In this document: positions 1 through 10,004 of the stretch, in pieces
Position numbering within the stretch: the first letter of the stretch is position 1
Layout: each line of letters begins with the position of its first letter
NCBI GenBank assembly: GCA_001970955.1
Contig: MPUH01000789.1
Span: 1-34,851, forward strand
Length of the DNA: 34,851 nucleotides
Source: Stentor coeruleus
Lineage: Eukaryota > Ciliophora > Heterotrichea > Heterotrichida > Stentoridae
Direction of reading: 5' to 3'
Position numbers and translations under genes: made by a program
The notes under the pieces: model-generated
The model's database searches: none
What the model was told of the DNA's origin: nothing
The model's input: only the letters and a program-made list of their open reading frames with translations

Positions 1-305
1 ACTTATATACTGATGTTTTTATAAAATACTTATCATTAAAAACACAACTAATTGAATTAGAAATATTATTAAAAAAAATAATTTGGCTATGCGCAGATGA
101 ATTCGTCTTAGATTTGCTTAGCTTCTGTATTGATCACCCTACAATAAGGTGGTTAAACGGTTTACCAATAAAAAGTTTTGTAAAAGGTTTTGAAAGAGTA
201 TTAGAAATCAAAATAAATAGAGAAAGTTTTAGTGATTTATTTACGAATATATTGTATATGTATTTTTATGATAAAATACCTCTGGTAAATAACTTCAGGG
301 TTTAA
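1..305 (+). CDS. 3' end of an unrecognised gene (runs off the left edge)
   Basis: An open frame enters from the left edge and ends with TAA at 303-305. No ATG is needed inside the window, because the frame is open through at least position 39. The visible protein is hydrophobic-aromatic with scattered charges, and I recognise no domain. The frame stops just before a run of seven A (303-309), and a second ORF begins at 310 in another frame. A 14-nt GT...AG stretch (285-298) sits just upstream, but removing it alone does not join the two frames. The gene could simply end here, or the two ORFs could be one gene broken by a homopolymer error or by decay. Confidence 0.45.
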   Translation, partial: LYTDVFIKYLSLKTQLIELEILLKKIIWLCADEFVLDLLSFCIDHPTIRWLNGLPIKSFVKGFERVLEIKINRESFSDLFTNILYMYFYDKIPLVNNFRV

Positions 306-309
306 AAAA

Positions 310-552
310 ATGAAAATTAATTATTCTCTAAAGGCTTTGTTAAATGAAGTTTCATGTAGGGAACTTAAAGAATATCCAATTTTTTTTTATTTGGAAAGAA
401 TAGAAAATGTTTTAGATAGTTTTGAATTATTTTCTATTTATATGAAAGTTATGTCTGAGTATTTTTTAGTTATTATACCAAAAAAACAAAATTGTGTTTA
501 TTATGAAAAGGTTCATAGCTTTAGAGAAAAGTTTAAAGAAAAATTACTCTAG
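310..552 (+). CDS. Small unrecognised ORF, possibly the 3' part of the preceding gene
   Basis: An 80-codon ORF starts with ATG at 310 and ends with TAG at 550-552. The protein is rich in Phe, Tyr, Lys and Glu. It has no motif I recognise. It begins 4 nt after the stop of the upstream ORF, on the same strand but in a different frame, which suggests one split gene. Its C-terminus (K-x-MS-x-YF-x-LV, ending in a FRE-K motif) loosely resembles a short ORF at 4688-4813 on the other side of the TPR-kinase gene. Both could be remnants of one lineage-specific family; this is inference from eye alignment only. Confidence 0.35.
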   Translation: MKINYSLKALLNEVSCRELKEYPIFFYLERIENVLDSFELFSIYMKVMSEYFLVIIPKKQNCVYYEKVHSFREKFKEKLL

Positions 553-697
553 TATTAATTAAGAATAATTTAGTTATAGTAAGGATTATTTATTAAGATA
601 GATTTTCGTTATATTCAATGAAAAAAGTTTATTAAGGATTTATCAAAAACAAAAAATAATTTAAAAGTAAGTTTTATTAAGCCACAATTCCTAACTA

Positions 698-3600
698 CTA
701 TAATAAAAAGGTTATTTCTTTGTATGCTTGCTCAATACTAGACCTCTCACACATATCAACTTCTAGCATTCCCCTAAGTATCTCCTTTAAAGAACCATAA
801 GGAAACTCATCCAATTTTTCATCGATATTTTTCTGAAGATTTTCTCTTAAAACTTTATAAGAAATTTTCCTTAAACTATCTTTAGCAATATAATTATAAT
901 TTATAGTAAGCATTTCTTTTATATGAATATCTCGAAATAAACCATATTCATTAAGTCCTTTAATATCAATTTTGCATGCACTTAATAAGCTTAATCCTAT
1001 AGAAAAAATATCTGATTTAAAAGGATCATATTTTATCCAAGACAAAGCAACGGAAAGATTAGACCAAGTCATGAGTTCTGGGGATAAAAAATCTATAGTC
1101 GCCCATTTTTTGGGGAAAATTATTGGAAATTGATCTTGTTTAAAGTTTTTATTACAAAAAAATGAGTCACCAAAATCACATATTCGTATGTTCTCTGGTG
1201 TGTCGATGAGGATATTTTCTGGACTGACATCACTATGAACTATATTGTTTTCCCTTAAAATATGATAAGCTTTTATTATGTTATAAAATAGAAGTTTCAT
1301 ATCTCTTTCACTTGGGTATTGATTTTGAATAATGTATTCCTTAAGATTGTTACAAGATTTTTCTAGTCCTATATATATAGTTGCTTTAGTTGAGGTTTTC
1401 TTTACTGAATAATAATGAAATTGTGGAAAATAATTACTTTGCTTAGATAGTTTTTTCAATAATTTTATCTCTTTAAATGCTTGATATGTGGACCTCCATG
1501 AAAAAGGAAATTGTCGGCATTCTTTTTCATAGATATTAGCAGGCTGATATTTATTTTTGTTTGTAAAAATAAAGTCATACTTTGAATAAATACTAGGGAA
1601 AACTTTAAAGCATGAAAATAATGATACAATTCTTTTATTTTTATGTATGCTATTAATACAAGACCTATAACCTTTATTTTTACAAATTTTAGATTGCTCA
1701 AAATTTGCTCTTATACATTTATAATTACTATAATTCTCATTAAGAATGTTTGTTTTTAAATCAAATTTTATTGCTATATGACTATGGTTTTTCCATTTTT
1801 TCTTGATCTTTTCGTATTTGCTAAAATATTCAGATGCTTTTTTATTTTCATTTAAACTTTGATAGACTTTCCCTATATTATAATATAAAAGACCTAAATC
1901 AGGGTGTTCAGGTTTTAGTAAGGCTTCTTTAATAATTTTGCTTTTATTATAATATTTTAAAGCATTTTTCATTTTATTAGTAGTAAAATAAATACAACCA
2001 AAATTATTGTATATATAACTTAGACTAAGATCTTTAGGACTTAAAATTCTTTTCCATGCTTTCTTAGATTTTTTTAAACAGTCAAAAGCTTTATCTATAT
2101 TATTAGTATCTTTATAAATAATCCCAAGGTTGTTATAAAATTTAGACATTACTGAAGGATCGATATCAGGGCTTTTTTCCAAAATTTTTTTGAACTTTTC
2201 GCAATATTCAAATGCATTTTTATAATCTTTTATTGTTTGATAGTATATGATAAGATTGCTATATATTTGAAATAGTGTAGAATCATAAGGTTTAAGTATT
2301 TTTTCAAAAATATATATAGACTTTTCTATGTATTCCAAAGCTTTGCTATTATTTCTATTAAATTGACTTATCCCATAATCATTATAGAGCTTAGCAAGAT
2401 TTAAACTATAAGGCGAATAATGACGTTCTGATATTTTTATCGATTTTTCTAAGTACCTTATTGCTTTTGTATTTTTATTCAAGCTTTGATACACATTTCC
2501 TAGATTATGATATACTTCAGCATATGCGAAATATTCTTTTTCATATACATTTTTCATTATTCTCAAACATTCTTTATAACTTTCTAATGCTTTATCATAA
2601 TTTTCCATTATATCATATATAATCCCTAAACGGGAATATACAACAGCTCTGTCAGGGTTATACTGGCCAAGTGTTTGTTCGATAATATTTTTCGATTTTT
2701 CACAAAGAACCCATGATTTTTTGATGGTATTTATATTTAAATAAAACCAAGATAAATTAAAATATGCTTTTGCTAGATTGGGATGATTAGACCCAGAGAT
2801 TTTTTTAGTTATTCTTTTATGCTTTTTATAAAACTCAAAAGCTTTGTCTAGTTGGTTTTTATTTTTATAAATAGTCGCTAGATAATTATAGCAACTTGAT
2901 AATTCGAGTTTATTAATATTTTTACTGCCTTCTAAAAAAAATTTTAGTTTTTCATAATACTTTAATGCTATATCAGGATTATTTAGCTCAGAATATAATC
3001 TACCTAGTTTTTCATACATTTTAGATGGGTTATAAAAGCCTGATTTTATATGTTTTTCTAATATATTTTTACATTTTTCAAATAACCTTAAAGCTTTAAT
3101 CTTATGATTGTTAACTTTATATAGAAGACCTAATTTTAAGTATGTGTCTGCTAATTCAAAAGTTTGAGGGTTTGATAGTTTTTTTTGAATTTCCTTAGAT
3201 TTTTTATAGTATTGCAATGCTGTTTTTTTATCATTTAATTGATTATATGCTCCTGCTAAACAGTTATAAATATTTGCTATATGTTTAAGATTTGGATACT
3301 GTTTGTTTTCTAAAAGATTTTTTGATTTTTCCATGTAAAATAAAGTTTTTTTTGCATCATTTACTTCATTGTAAAGACTCCCAAGATTGCTGTATAAAAA
3401 TGGTAATTTAGGATTAGGTGGGATGGTATTTTCCATTACAATCCTAGTTTTTTCATATATTTCAAGAGCTTTTTGAAATTTATTACAAATTATGTAAATA
3501 GTCCCTATATTGATGTATAGTTCAATAGGAAGTGCATGGTAAAATTTTTCAATATTTTTATAAACTTTTAAAGACTTTTTATAAAAATCTAAAGCTTTTC

Positions 3601-4339
3601 TATTTTCATTTGAAGAAGAATATAATCTGCCGATACTATAATATATATTTGCCAGTGTAAATTGATTAGGACTTTTAGAATTTTTTATAATATTTTTACC
3701 TCTGTATAAAAATTCTAATGATTTTTTATTATCAATTTCAAGATACAAGTCTCCAAGACTATAGTAAATTAATGCTAGGATATTATCTTTATCAAAATTG
3801 GAAGTGGTTTCTATGGTTTTTAAAAAAAATTCATAATTTTCAATAGCTTTATGCGTATTATTTATCATCTCATATGAGTAAGCTATATTAAAATACACTG
3901 CCAAAATATTATTATAATTGATATTTGGTAGGTTTGCAAGTAAAATCCTACAGTTTTCGAAGTTTTGAATCGCTTTATCATACTTTGTTCGTAGTTTGTA
4001 ATAAATTCCCAATATGAAATACAGTTTGTCTAAATTATTTGGAGTTTTTCCTAGAGAGGTCTTTATTTTTATGTACATTTTAGTAAATAAGTAAGCTTCT
4101 TCAATATTTGGGATATTTTTATCATCAGGGTATTTAGATATTAACAAATAAGAAATAGCTAGTCTTCGATATATTCCTGATTTCTTCACATGCAATTTAT
4201 GATAATATAAATTTAGGAACTGATTTGATTGACGATAACACTCTTGTGCTTTTTGTAAATTCCCATTATCACTTTCTTTATCTCCTTGAATTTTAAGATA
4301 TTTTGCTTTTATTGTTGCTTCTTCTATTGAGTAAGCCAT
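698..4339 (-). CDS. TPR-repeat protein with C-terminal protein kinase domain
   Basis: About 1213 residues, no intron needed. Residues from roughly 5 to 860 form about 20 tandem TPR units of the kinesin-light-chain spacing (roughly 37-45 residues), each with a Y-x-x-L/I-G-x-x-Y first helix and an A-L/F-x-Y/F-Y-x-K-S-K second helix. The last 280 residues form a kinase domain. HSDVSPENIL stands in for HRDxxxxN (near residue 1035), followed by DFG (near 1055), an SPE in the APE position and KSDIFSIG in subdomain IX. A glycine-rich loop and VAIK lysine are not evident, so the N-lobe is divergent and activity is uncertain. I chose the ATG at 4339 (MAYSIEE), which follows AAATATAAA; a frame extension upstream uses only TTG. 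Stop is TAG. TPRs usually mediate protein binding, so a scaffolded signalling kinase is plausible; the substrate is unknown. Confidence 0.85.
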   Translation of the reverse strand: MAYSIEEATIKAKYLKIQGDKESDNGNLQKAQECYRQSNQFLNLYYHKLHVKKSGIYRRLAISYLLISKYPDDKNIPNIEEAYLFTKMYIKIKTSLGKTPNNLDKLYFILGIYYKLRTKYDKAIQNFENCRILLANLPNINYNNILAVYFNIAYSYEMINNTHKAIENYEFFLKTIETTSNFDKDNILALIYYSLGDLYLEIDNKKSLEFLYRGKNIIKNSKSPNQFTLANIYYSIGRLYSSSNENRKALDFYKKSLKVYKNIEKFYHALPIELYINIGTIYIICNKFQKALEIYEKTRIVMENTIPPNPKLPFLYSNLGSLYNEVNDAKKTLFYMEKSKNLLENKQYPNLKHIANIYNCLAGAYNQLNDKKTALQYYKKSKEIQKKLSNPQTFELADTYLKLGLLYKVNNHKIKALRLFEKCKNILEKHIKSGFYNPSKMYEKLGRLYSELNNPDIALKYYEKLKFFLEGSKNINKLELSSCYNYLATIYKNKNQLDKAFEFYKKHKRITKKISGSNHPNLAKAYFNLSWFYLNINTIKKSWVLCEKSKNIIEQTLGQYNPDRAVVYSRLGIIYDIMENYDKALESYKECLRIMKNVYEKEYFAYAEVYHNLGNVYQSLNKNTKAIRYLEKSIKISERHYSPYSLNLAKLYNDYGISQFNRNNSKALEYIEKSIYIFEKILKPYDSTLFQIYSNLIIYYQTIKDYKNAFEYCEKFKKILEKSPDIDPSVMSKFYNNLGIIYKDTNNIDKAFDCLKKSKKAWKRILSPKDLSLSYIYNNFGCIYFTTNKMKNALKYYNKSKIIKEALLKPEHPDLGLLYYNIGKVYQSLNENKKASEYFSKYEKIKKKWKNHSHIAIKFDLKTNILNENYSNYKCIRANFEQSKICKNKGYRSCINSIHKNKRIVSLFSCFKVFPSIYSKYDFIFTNKNKYQPANIYEKECRQFPFSWRSTYQAFKEIKLLKKLSKQSNYFPQFHYYSVKKTSTKATIYIGLEKSCNNLKEYIIQNQYPSERDMKLLFYNIIKAYHILRENNIVHSDVSPENILIDTPENIRICDFGDSFFCNKNFKQDQFPIIFPKKWATIDFLSPELMTWSNLSVALSWIKYDPFKSDIFSIGLSLLSACKIDIKGLNEYGLFRDIHIKEMLTINYNYIAKDSLRKISYKVLRENLQKNIDEKLDEFPYGSLKEILRGMLEVDMCERSSIEQAYKEITFLL

Positions 4340-5260
4340 TTTATATTTCAATAGTTTGCCAAATTAGCTTATTATATATTATACAATGTTATCTAGAATT
4401 CGTATTCAATAAGAAGAATATATTTAAAATTATTGGAATATAATATAAATTGAAATATTCAAATTTTATTGAACCTTTGATTATTCTATGTAAAAACTTT
4501 TGCTATTATTTGGTTATAAAATAAGGATAAAAAACTCATAATCAAATCTTAATTTAGTTTTGAGTATACAAAGTATGTTGAATTTCTTAATATAATGAAA
4601 AATCTTAAAAGTTAAGTTTAATTTCAGATTTTTGATGAGTTTATTGAATAAGATAAATTTTATTTATTGATTAAAACATATAAGGATATGAGCTATTTTT
4701 CTTTAGTTAAGATGCATATTACTGATAATTTTTATGTTAGTTTGAATAAAGAGGAAAATAAGGGAAATTTTAGGGAAATACAGAAATTTAGAGAAGCGGT
4801 ATATAAAGTTTAATTAACATAATTTAGATTACTAATTTTTAATATTAAATATTTGAACATAAAATCTCACTGAATATTGCATTAAAATTCTCAACACCCA
4901 CACAAAATCATCCTATTTACAAATGAATTAAAACAATAATATTATCAATACAACTAATTCCACCTAAAAAATTATCAAAAAAAATTTTTTACAGAATCCC
5001 ATTTCATATCAAAAAAAACATAAAAGGCCTTATCTTGATCTTCCACAAAATAATAAAAAAATCTACACAATTACTTAATAACACAAAATATTATATAAAA
5101 TACAACTTTTCTAATACCAATCTCTAAACCTCCACTTTTTAAACCACATCAAAAGCTTTTCTTTATCCTATATGCAAAACCATATACCTGAAATTAAAAT
5201 CCTAACACCAAACCCAAAATAAATAAAAAAAATCACTCAACATATCTAAATACTTACTAT
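4340..5260 (-). other. Intergenic region with a possible gene remnant at 4688-4813 (+)
   Basis: About 920 bp between the TPR-kinase start and the eL19 stop. On the plus strand an ATG at 4688 opens a 41-codon ORF ending TAA at 4813. Its frame also reads back through a stop at about 4645. It weakly resembles the ORF at 310-552, so a decayed relative is possible. From about 4900 to 5250 the plus strand is C/A-rich and poor in G, as seen downstream of other minus-strand genes here. No RNA gene was recognised. Confidence 0.4.
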
Positions 5261-5770
5261 CTAAACCTTCGATTTCTTTTGTCTTCTAGCTTCCTGCTGA
5301 TCTTTCAAATTCTTCTCTCTTTCAGCATTAGCTTTAGCTTTGAAAATAGCATCACTAAGAACAGTCTTATTCTTATACATATTCCCTTTAGAGCCAACAT
5401 AGAAATCATGATAAAGAGTTTTGTCAATTTTCTTCGATGCTCTATATTTCCTTAACAGTCTTCTTAAAACTCTTTGTCTGCGCATCCATAAGATCTTTTC
5501 AGGCATCCTAGCTTCACGGGTACCTTTTCTCTTACCCATTCCAGTATGCCTTCCCTTTTGTACTGACTCTTTGTGTAGTCTTGCCCTAGAGCGTGAGTGA
5601 ATTGCTTGAGGTGTTTTCACAATAAACCCATCTTTAACAAGTTTTCTCACGTTTTGTCTTGAGTTAGCTAATGATATTTCTTGGACTTCGTTAGGATCCA
5701 TCCACACTCGCCTCTTACCGCATTTTAGAACACTAGCAGCAAGACGCTTTTGTAGCCGCAAAGTCACCAT
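5261..5770 (-). CDS. RPL19: Large-subunit ribosomal protein eL19
   Basis: A 169-residue protein colinear with eukaryotic eL19. It starts with the [20 protein letters not shown] block, followed by DPNE, the NSRQ-x-x-RKL-x-KDG stretch, the basic [12 protein letters not shown] segment, [20 protein letters not shown] and [10 protein letters not shown]. It is shorter than the human protein (about 196 residues) because the Lys/Glu-rich C-terminal tail ends early, as in many protists. eL19 is a 60S subunit protein near the subunit interface. ATG at 5768-5770 is the only sensible start; stop is TAG. The upstream Myb gene stops only 15 bp before this ATG, so promoter and 5' leader must be tiny or shared. 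Confidence 0.97.
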   Translation of the reverse strand: MVTLRLQKRLAASVLKCGKRRVWMDPNEVQEISLANSRQNVRKLVKDGFIVKTPQAIHSRSRARLHKESVQKGRHTGMGKRKGTREARMPEKILWMRRQRVLRRLLRKYRASKKIDKTLYHDFYVGSKGNMYKNKTVLSDAIFKAKANAEREKNLKDQQEARRQKKSKV

Positions 5771-5781
5771 TTATTAAATAT

Positions 5782-5796
5782 CTAATTATATTAAAC
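5782..5796 (-). other. Candidate 15-nt intron at the 3' end of the Myb gene
   Basis: On the sense strand this reads GTTTAATATAATTAG, with GT and TAG ends and the 15-nt length typical of this window. Splicing would replace the last three codons and move the stop 12 nt downstream. There is no conserved protein motif to decide, so this is only a candidate. Confidence 0.35.
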
Positions 5797-6106
5797 CAGG
5801 GAATATCATTCCTTCACCATATTGTGTACATGCTTCACTTTTAAGTACACATTTCTTAGATATTTCAACTCTATTTCTTATATTTTCTTCTGTAAAATTA
5901 TTCGTATGGACAAAACTATTTTTATTTTCTTCTCTTATAAAATACTTCTGTGCATGGCTTCTTACTTGAGTACTACTTCTTGTTTTTATTATATCAGATA
6001 TAAGTTTCCAGTTTCTTCCATGTATTTTCAACCCTTCTAAGAACTTTCTATGTTCAGCTTTAGTCCACCTTCCGATCTTCTCGTCAATATCATCTAAATC
6101 TTTCAT
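5786..6106 (-). CDS. SHAQKYF-type single Myb-repeat protein
   Basis: A 106-residue protein with one Myb/SANT repeat at about residues 12-60: RWTKAEHRKFLEGLKIHGRNW, then ISDIIKTRSSTQVRSHAQKYF. The SHAQKYF signature marks the plant and protist REVEILLE/CCA1-like DNA-binding class. The remainder is short, with no second domain. Stop TAA lies at 5786-5788. A 15-nt GT...TAG stretch (5782-5796) overlaps the stop. If spliced, the last residues change to PDI and the stop becomes 5774-5776, almost touching the eL19 ATG. It is sandwiched between Rab11 (85 bp upstream) and eL19 (15 bp downstream), all on the minus strand. Probable transcription factor; targets cannot be inferred. Confidence 0.85.
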   Translation of the reverse strand: MKDLDDIDEKIGRWTKAEHRKFLEGLKIHGRNWKLISDIIKTRSSTQVRSHAQKYFIREENKNSFVHTNNFTEENIRNRVEISKKCVLKSEACTQYGEGMIFPGLI

Positions 6107-6191
6107 TATAAAAGATACTCAAGATACAATATGTCGTTTTTTAAAACATAAACAATTAGCTCTAGAATGAGTATATTATAAAATAACCTAT

Positions 6192-6842
6192 CTATTGGCA
6201 ACAAGTAGGGTCTTTTATATCTTTAGGTGCAGTGATTTTATCTTCTGATAAGTCAATCCTCCTTGATGGGCCGATAGAAGTGTTTTTTTTAGTCCCAATC
6301 ACGTTTCTTATTGTTAATTGGTAGATTTCATTAAGTACAATTTCAAATGCTTTATCTACACCTGTACCATCTAAAGCTGAGGTTTCTATAAAGGCTAGAT
6401 TATGCTTTTGTGAATATGTCGCTGCTTCTTCTGTGCTTATAGCTCGCAGATGTTTTAAATCTGCTTTATTCCCAGTAAGCATTATAACAGTTTGGGAATC
6501 AGCATGGTCTTTTAATTCTTTTAACCATTTATCAACATTTTCAAATGAATTTGATTTGCTTATATCATAAACAAGTAAAGCTCCAACTGCTCCTCTATAA
6601 TATGCTGAAGTAATAGCACGATATCTTTCTTGTCCAGCAGTATCCCAGATTTGTGCTCTTATAACTTTTCCTTCAATGTCTATAGACTTTTGCGCAAATT
6701 CTACTCCAATTGTTGTCTTAGATTCTAAATTGAACTCTTTACGGGTAAAACGAGATAATATGTTTGACTTCCCAACACCTGAATCTCCTATTAGGACTAT
6801 TTTGAATAGATAGTCGTATTCGTGGTCTCCACGTATCGTCAT
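6192..6842 (-). CDS. RAB11: Rab11-type small GTPase
   Basis: A 216-residue Ras-superfamily GTPase. Visible motifs are G1 GDSGVGKSN (residues 18-26), switch I with TTIGVEFA, G3 [14 protein letters not shown]4 NKADL and G5 ETSAL. The block [24 protein letters not shown] is diagnostic of Rab11. The C-terminus ends Cys-Cys-Gln, a double-geranylgeranylation site as in Rab11 (CCQNI in animals). Rab11 directs recycling-endosome and exocytic traffic; in ciliates it is linked to contractile vacuole and membrane recycling. ATG at 6840-6842; stop TAG. No intron is needed. Confidence 0.96.
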   Translation of the reverse strand: MTIRGDHEYDYLFKIVLIGDSGVGKSNILSRFTRKEFNLESKTTIGVEFAQKSIDIEGKVIRAQIWDTAGQERYRAITSAYYRGAVGALLVYDISKSNSFENVDKWLKELKDHADSQTVIMLTGNKADLKHLRAISTEEAATYSQKHNLAFIETSALDGTGVDKAFEIVLNEIYQLTIRNVIGTKKNTSIGPSRRIDLSEDKITAPKDIKDPTCCQ

Positions 6843-7750
6843 GTATTTTATTAATTTTTAGATTTGAATATGTATTTGAATATCAGAGTTTATTTGAAAA
6901 AAAATTGTTAGGATTTAATTAGAAGATTAGGAAATGTTTGGAGATGGATGATTTTTGCGTATGGTTGGGGAATGATAAGGTTAGGATGGGTGTAATGGGG
7001 GTTTTTGTGTTGAAATATAAGATTTTTTTGATTTGGCAGATTTTGGAATGGAATTATGTAGGGGTTTTTATGATTAAAAGATGTAGATGGGTTTATGGGT
7101 GGTTAAGATTGGTGGTTTGAAAGATTTTTTGGAATTTTGTTGTTGAGATTGCGTTTTTTGTATAGGATTTAATGATATGGAAGGTTACTGAGCTTTTTTT
7201 AGATATTGGAGATGGGATTGTGTTTTAATTGTTAGATATTAGGATGCGATACGATGTTTATAAATTTTTGTATTGTATTTGAAAAGTAAGTTTAGGAATA
7301 TTAGATTTTATATATTGTTTAATTGTTATAATTATTAGGTACTGCTACAATTTTGGTAATTATGATGATTATATACTAAAGAAATCATTATAAAATCATA
7401 ATAAGATATGTTAAAATAACTCACTATAACTTTTAAAAATATTATGATCGCCAAAAACAAGTTGCGATAATGCATCATATAATTAAAAAACATAAATTAA
7501 TAAAAACAAGCAAATTCAGTCTTGATTAAAATAAAAGTTATTCCTAACAACATACAACTATCACATAAAAAAAAAAATTTGCTAAAAAAAATTCAAATTT
7601 TTTTGCAGTTATCAACATCAAAAAATAACAACCCTTAATAATCACAAAACATAATCTGATAACCCTAAACACAAACCACAAAACCAAAAAAATTACAACT
7701 AACACCTTCACTAAACCATAAAAAAGCTTAACAATAATTAGATACTCAAT
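6843..7750. other. Strand-skewed intergenic spacer
   Basis: About 900 bp without a convincing gene. The left part is G/T-rich on the plus strand: positions 6961-7020 hold 23 G and no C. The right part is C/A-rich: 7681-7740 hold 13 C and 1 G. The flip lies around 7300-7450. An open frame at 6938-7120 (+) is low-complexity Gly/Val/Trp coding from the G-rich stretch and is not believed. Confidence 0.7.
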
Positions 7751-8851
7751 TTAATTAGTAGGCTTGCTTTTATTTTTATTAGTAGTTTCAGTGCTGCTAT
7801 TGCTCTGTGAAATATCATATAGATATCCGCTGAAAAGTTCCTGCGTAGCATTATTCTGCAATAAAATCGTACTTTGTTTAATTGCATCACTATCCGCATC
7901 TTTCCAAGGATCATTATCACATTGTACTCTATCATCAAAGTTATCTTCATCGCTCGGTATAAACGGTGCGACAAGTGTTTTTTGTTGCATAGCTTTCCAA
8001 TCAACATCTTGTAACCAAGGGTGTTGCTTAACTTCTTCAGGTCCATTAAGCCCAAGTCTGCTAACAGGTTTTCTTTGTAATAATCTATTGACAAAATCAG
8101 CAGCTTCATTACTCCATCCTGAAGGAATCTCATCTTTTTTAATCTGTACTTGTTTAGCTAAGATTTGATCTCTAATATCTTTTCTTGATCTACCTAAATA
8201 AGGACGTATGCCAAACATGACTTCATAAACAATGACTCCAATAGCGAAATAATCAACAGCAACACCATGATTTTGACGACACATAACTTCAGGAGCCATA
8301 TAACCAGGTGTACCACTTGTATCTTTAGCATTTTCTTCTACCCAGACCCTGGCGATACCAAAATCTGTGATCGTTAAATATCCCTTGTTGTCGAAAACTA
8401 GGTTTTCTGGTTTAATATCCCTGTGGATTACGCCGTTTTTATGTAAAAACTCAAGGCCGATTACTACACAAGCTATTATGAATTTCGTCTGCACTTCGGA
8501 AAAACGCTTAGTACGGCTTAGATGGTATCTAAAATCTCCACCTGGCATTAGGTCCATAACTAGATAAAGGTTTTCACGATCTTGGAATGCGTATTGCATG
8601 TTTACTATGAAAGGATGTTTAAGGTATGATAAAAGCTTTCGTTCGTTGATCACTGAGTTCACACTTTTTTTCGCTAGGATTCGAGCTTTTGACATTTCCT
8701 TCATGGCGAAGATATCTTTGGTTTTTTTGAATTCAACTTTCCATACTTTACCGAAACCACCTTTACCGATACCGTATTGGAATTGAAAGTGAGACTTGCA
8801 TATAGACTGTGTTGTGTCAAAGTTATCAGATTTAAAATTACAACTTCCCAT
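7751..8851 (-). CDS. AGC-family Ser/Thr kinase with N-myristoylation signal
   Basis: A 366-residue kinase. It begins MGSC, a likely N-myristoylation plus palmitoylation site, suggesting membrane attachment. Glycine loop GIGKGGFGKVW lies at 27-37, the VAIK-type lysine at K51 (FAMKEM), the alpha-C glutamate at E70, HRDIKPEN at 143-150, DFG at 163-165, the activation loop TSGTPGYMAPE at 178-188 and AVDYFAIG in subdomain IX. The catalytic set is complete. The domain closes with the AGC C-tail; FSGYLY near residue 340 resembles the hydrophobic motif without a phosphosite. It is closest in feel to the YANK/STK32 and PKA/PKG-like AGC groups common in ciliates; no cyclic-nucleotide domain is present. 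TTTTATAA lies 16-23 nt upstream of the ATG (8867-8874). Stop TAA. Confidence 0.93.
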   Translation of the reverse strand: MGSCNFKSDNFDTTQSICKSHFQFQYGIGKGGFGKVWKVEFKKTKDIFAMKEMSKARILAKKSVNSVINERKLLSYLKHPFIVNMQYAFQDRENLYLVMDLMPGGDFRYHLSRTKRFSEVQTKFIIACVVIGLEFLHKNGVIHRDIKPENLVFDNKGYLTITDFGIARVWVEENAKDTSGTPGYMAPEVMCRQNHGVAVDYFAIGVIVYEVMFGIRPYLGRSRKDIRDQILAKQVQIKKDEIPSGWSNEAADFVNRLLQRKPVSRLGLNGPEEVKQHPWLQDVDWKAMQQKTLVAPFIPSDEDNFDDRVQCDNDPWKDADSDAIKQSTILLQNNATQELFSGYLYDISQSNSSTETTNKNKSKPTN

Positions 8852-10004
8852 TATTATTATTATTGTTTTATAAGCCAGATAATATGATGATATAATTTTA
8901 GGAGATTATTTATAGGGTTTGTAGATAAATTTGTATGAGGTAAGATATGATAAGATGATAAGATGATAAGAAAGGGATTTTTAAAGTCGGGAAATAGATG
9001 AAAAAAATAAATGTGCGTATTGGGTAAAAAGTTAAAAGGTGTTGGATTATGAGATTTGTTGGGAAAGGTTTGGGGTGAATTAGTTAGAAAATTGTAGGAA
9101 AGATTTATTAGATTTTTTATGAAGTGGGATGAGGGGTATTGCTTGCTTAGATATACTTTTTTTGGGTTTTTTATATAGTAAGATAATATTTGGTGATTGT
9201 TTATTGAGATTTCATATAAGATGCTAAAGATTTTATAAGCAGAAATTTGAGTATGAGTTTACTTATATTAAAATATATACCTTTAATACACAATTGTATA
9301 TCGTTATTTTATTAAAAGATCTATCCTGTACAAGAATAATAAAAAAAATCAATACATATTTTTCCTAACACAAAATCTCTATATATCTATACCTATAAAC
9401 AACTACATTAATTACAAACTTCATCTTAATTTTATACAATCCTATTCAACTTTCTACATCTTTTCTAATTAAAAAGGCATATCTATTTCAAAAATCTTAA
9501 AAAAATGCTTTAAAAACCTAGTCAAAGTAAATGAAATTTTTACTACAGTCCTATCAATCATTATTCTCTTAACCTATGACTTGCAAAAAATCCATTAAAA
9601 ACCAAATAATCAGATCCGCTTATTCTCTCACTGATTTCTGACAAAATGGCTTAAAGGACAAAATTGCCAATAATCCTAAAAGTATTTTCTTATTTCTCAA
9701 GAGTTTTTAAACAAAATATACAAAACATTAAAAACCAGAATTGATGCTTCAGTTTTTAAGTTTTTTTCAAGCGAAATTTTCATGTCTAAAAATATAAAGA
9801 GTTTATATAAGAGAATATATTTTTTTGATTAGTTTTCCATAAATGGTATTGAATAAATATGCAGTTTGTATGCATTTAGCTTAGAATTACTTAAAACTCG
9901 CTAATTTTGATTGAATGGTTACTTAAATAAACAAAAGTACTGGAGCTTAAGTAAAAGCCCGCCCCCATATTTATTGGCTACGATTACATAAAATAAATCA
10001 AGCC
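8852..10004. other. Divergent intergenic region between AGC kinase and SNF2
   Basis: About 1150 bp between two divergent starts. It contains (ATT)n next to the AGC start, a perfect 3x ATGATAAG octamer repeat at 8947-8970, and the recurring skew. The left half (about 8930-9230) is G-rich on plus; the right half (about 9290-9600) is C-rich on plus. Relative to each gene, the upstream sense strand is therefore C-rich. No gene or RNA was recognised. Confidence 0.65.

Noticed and set aside
285..298. 14-nt GT...AG stretch as an intron joining the two left-edge ORFs
   Set aside because: Removing it alone leads to a TGA within a few codons; joining would also need a one-base change in the adjacent A run.
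6938..7120. 60-codon plus-strand ORF
   Set aside because: Gly/Val/Trp-rich translation of a G/T-rich spacer with no C; no motif or codon pattern of a real gene.
7738..8133. 131-codon minus-strand ORF overlapping the AGC kinase
   Set aside because: Another frame of the kinase 3' region; the kinase frame has full family homology.
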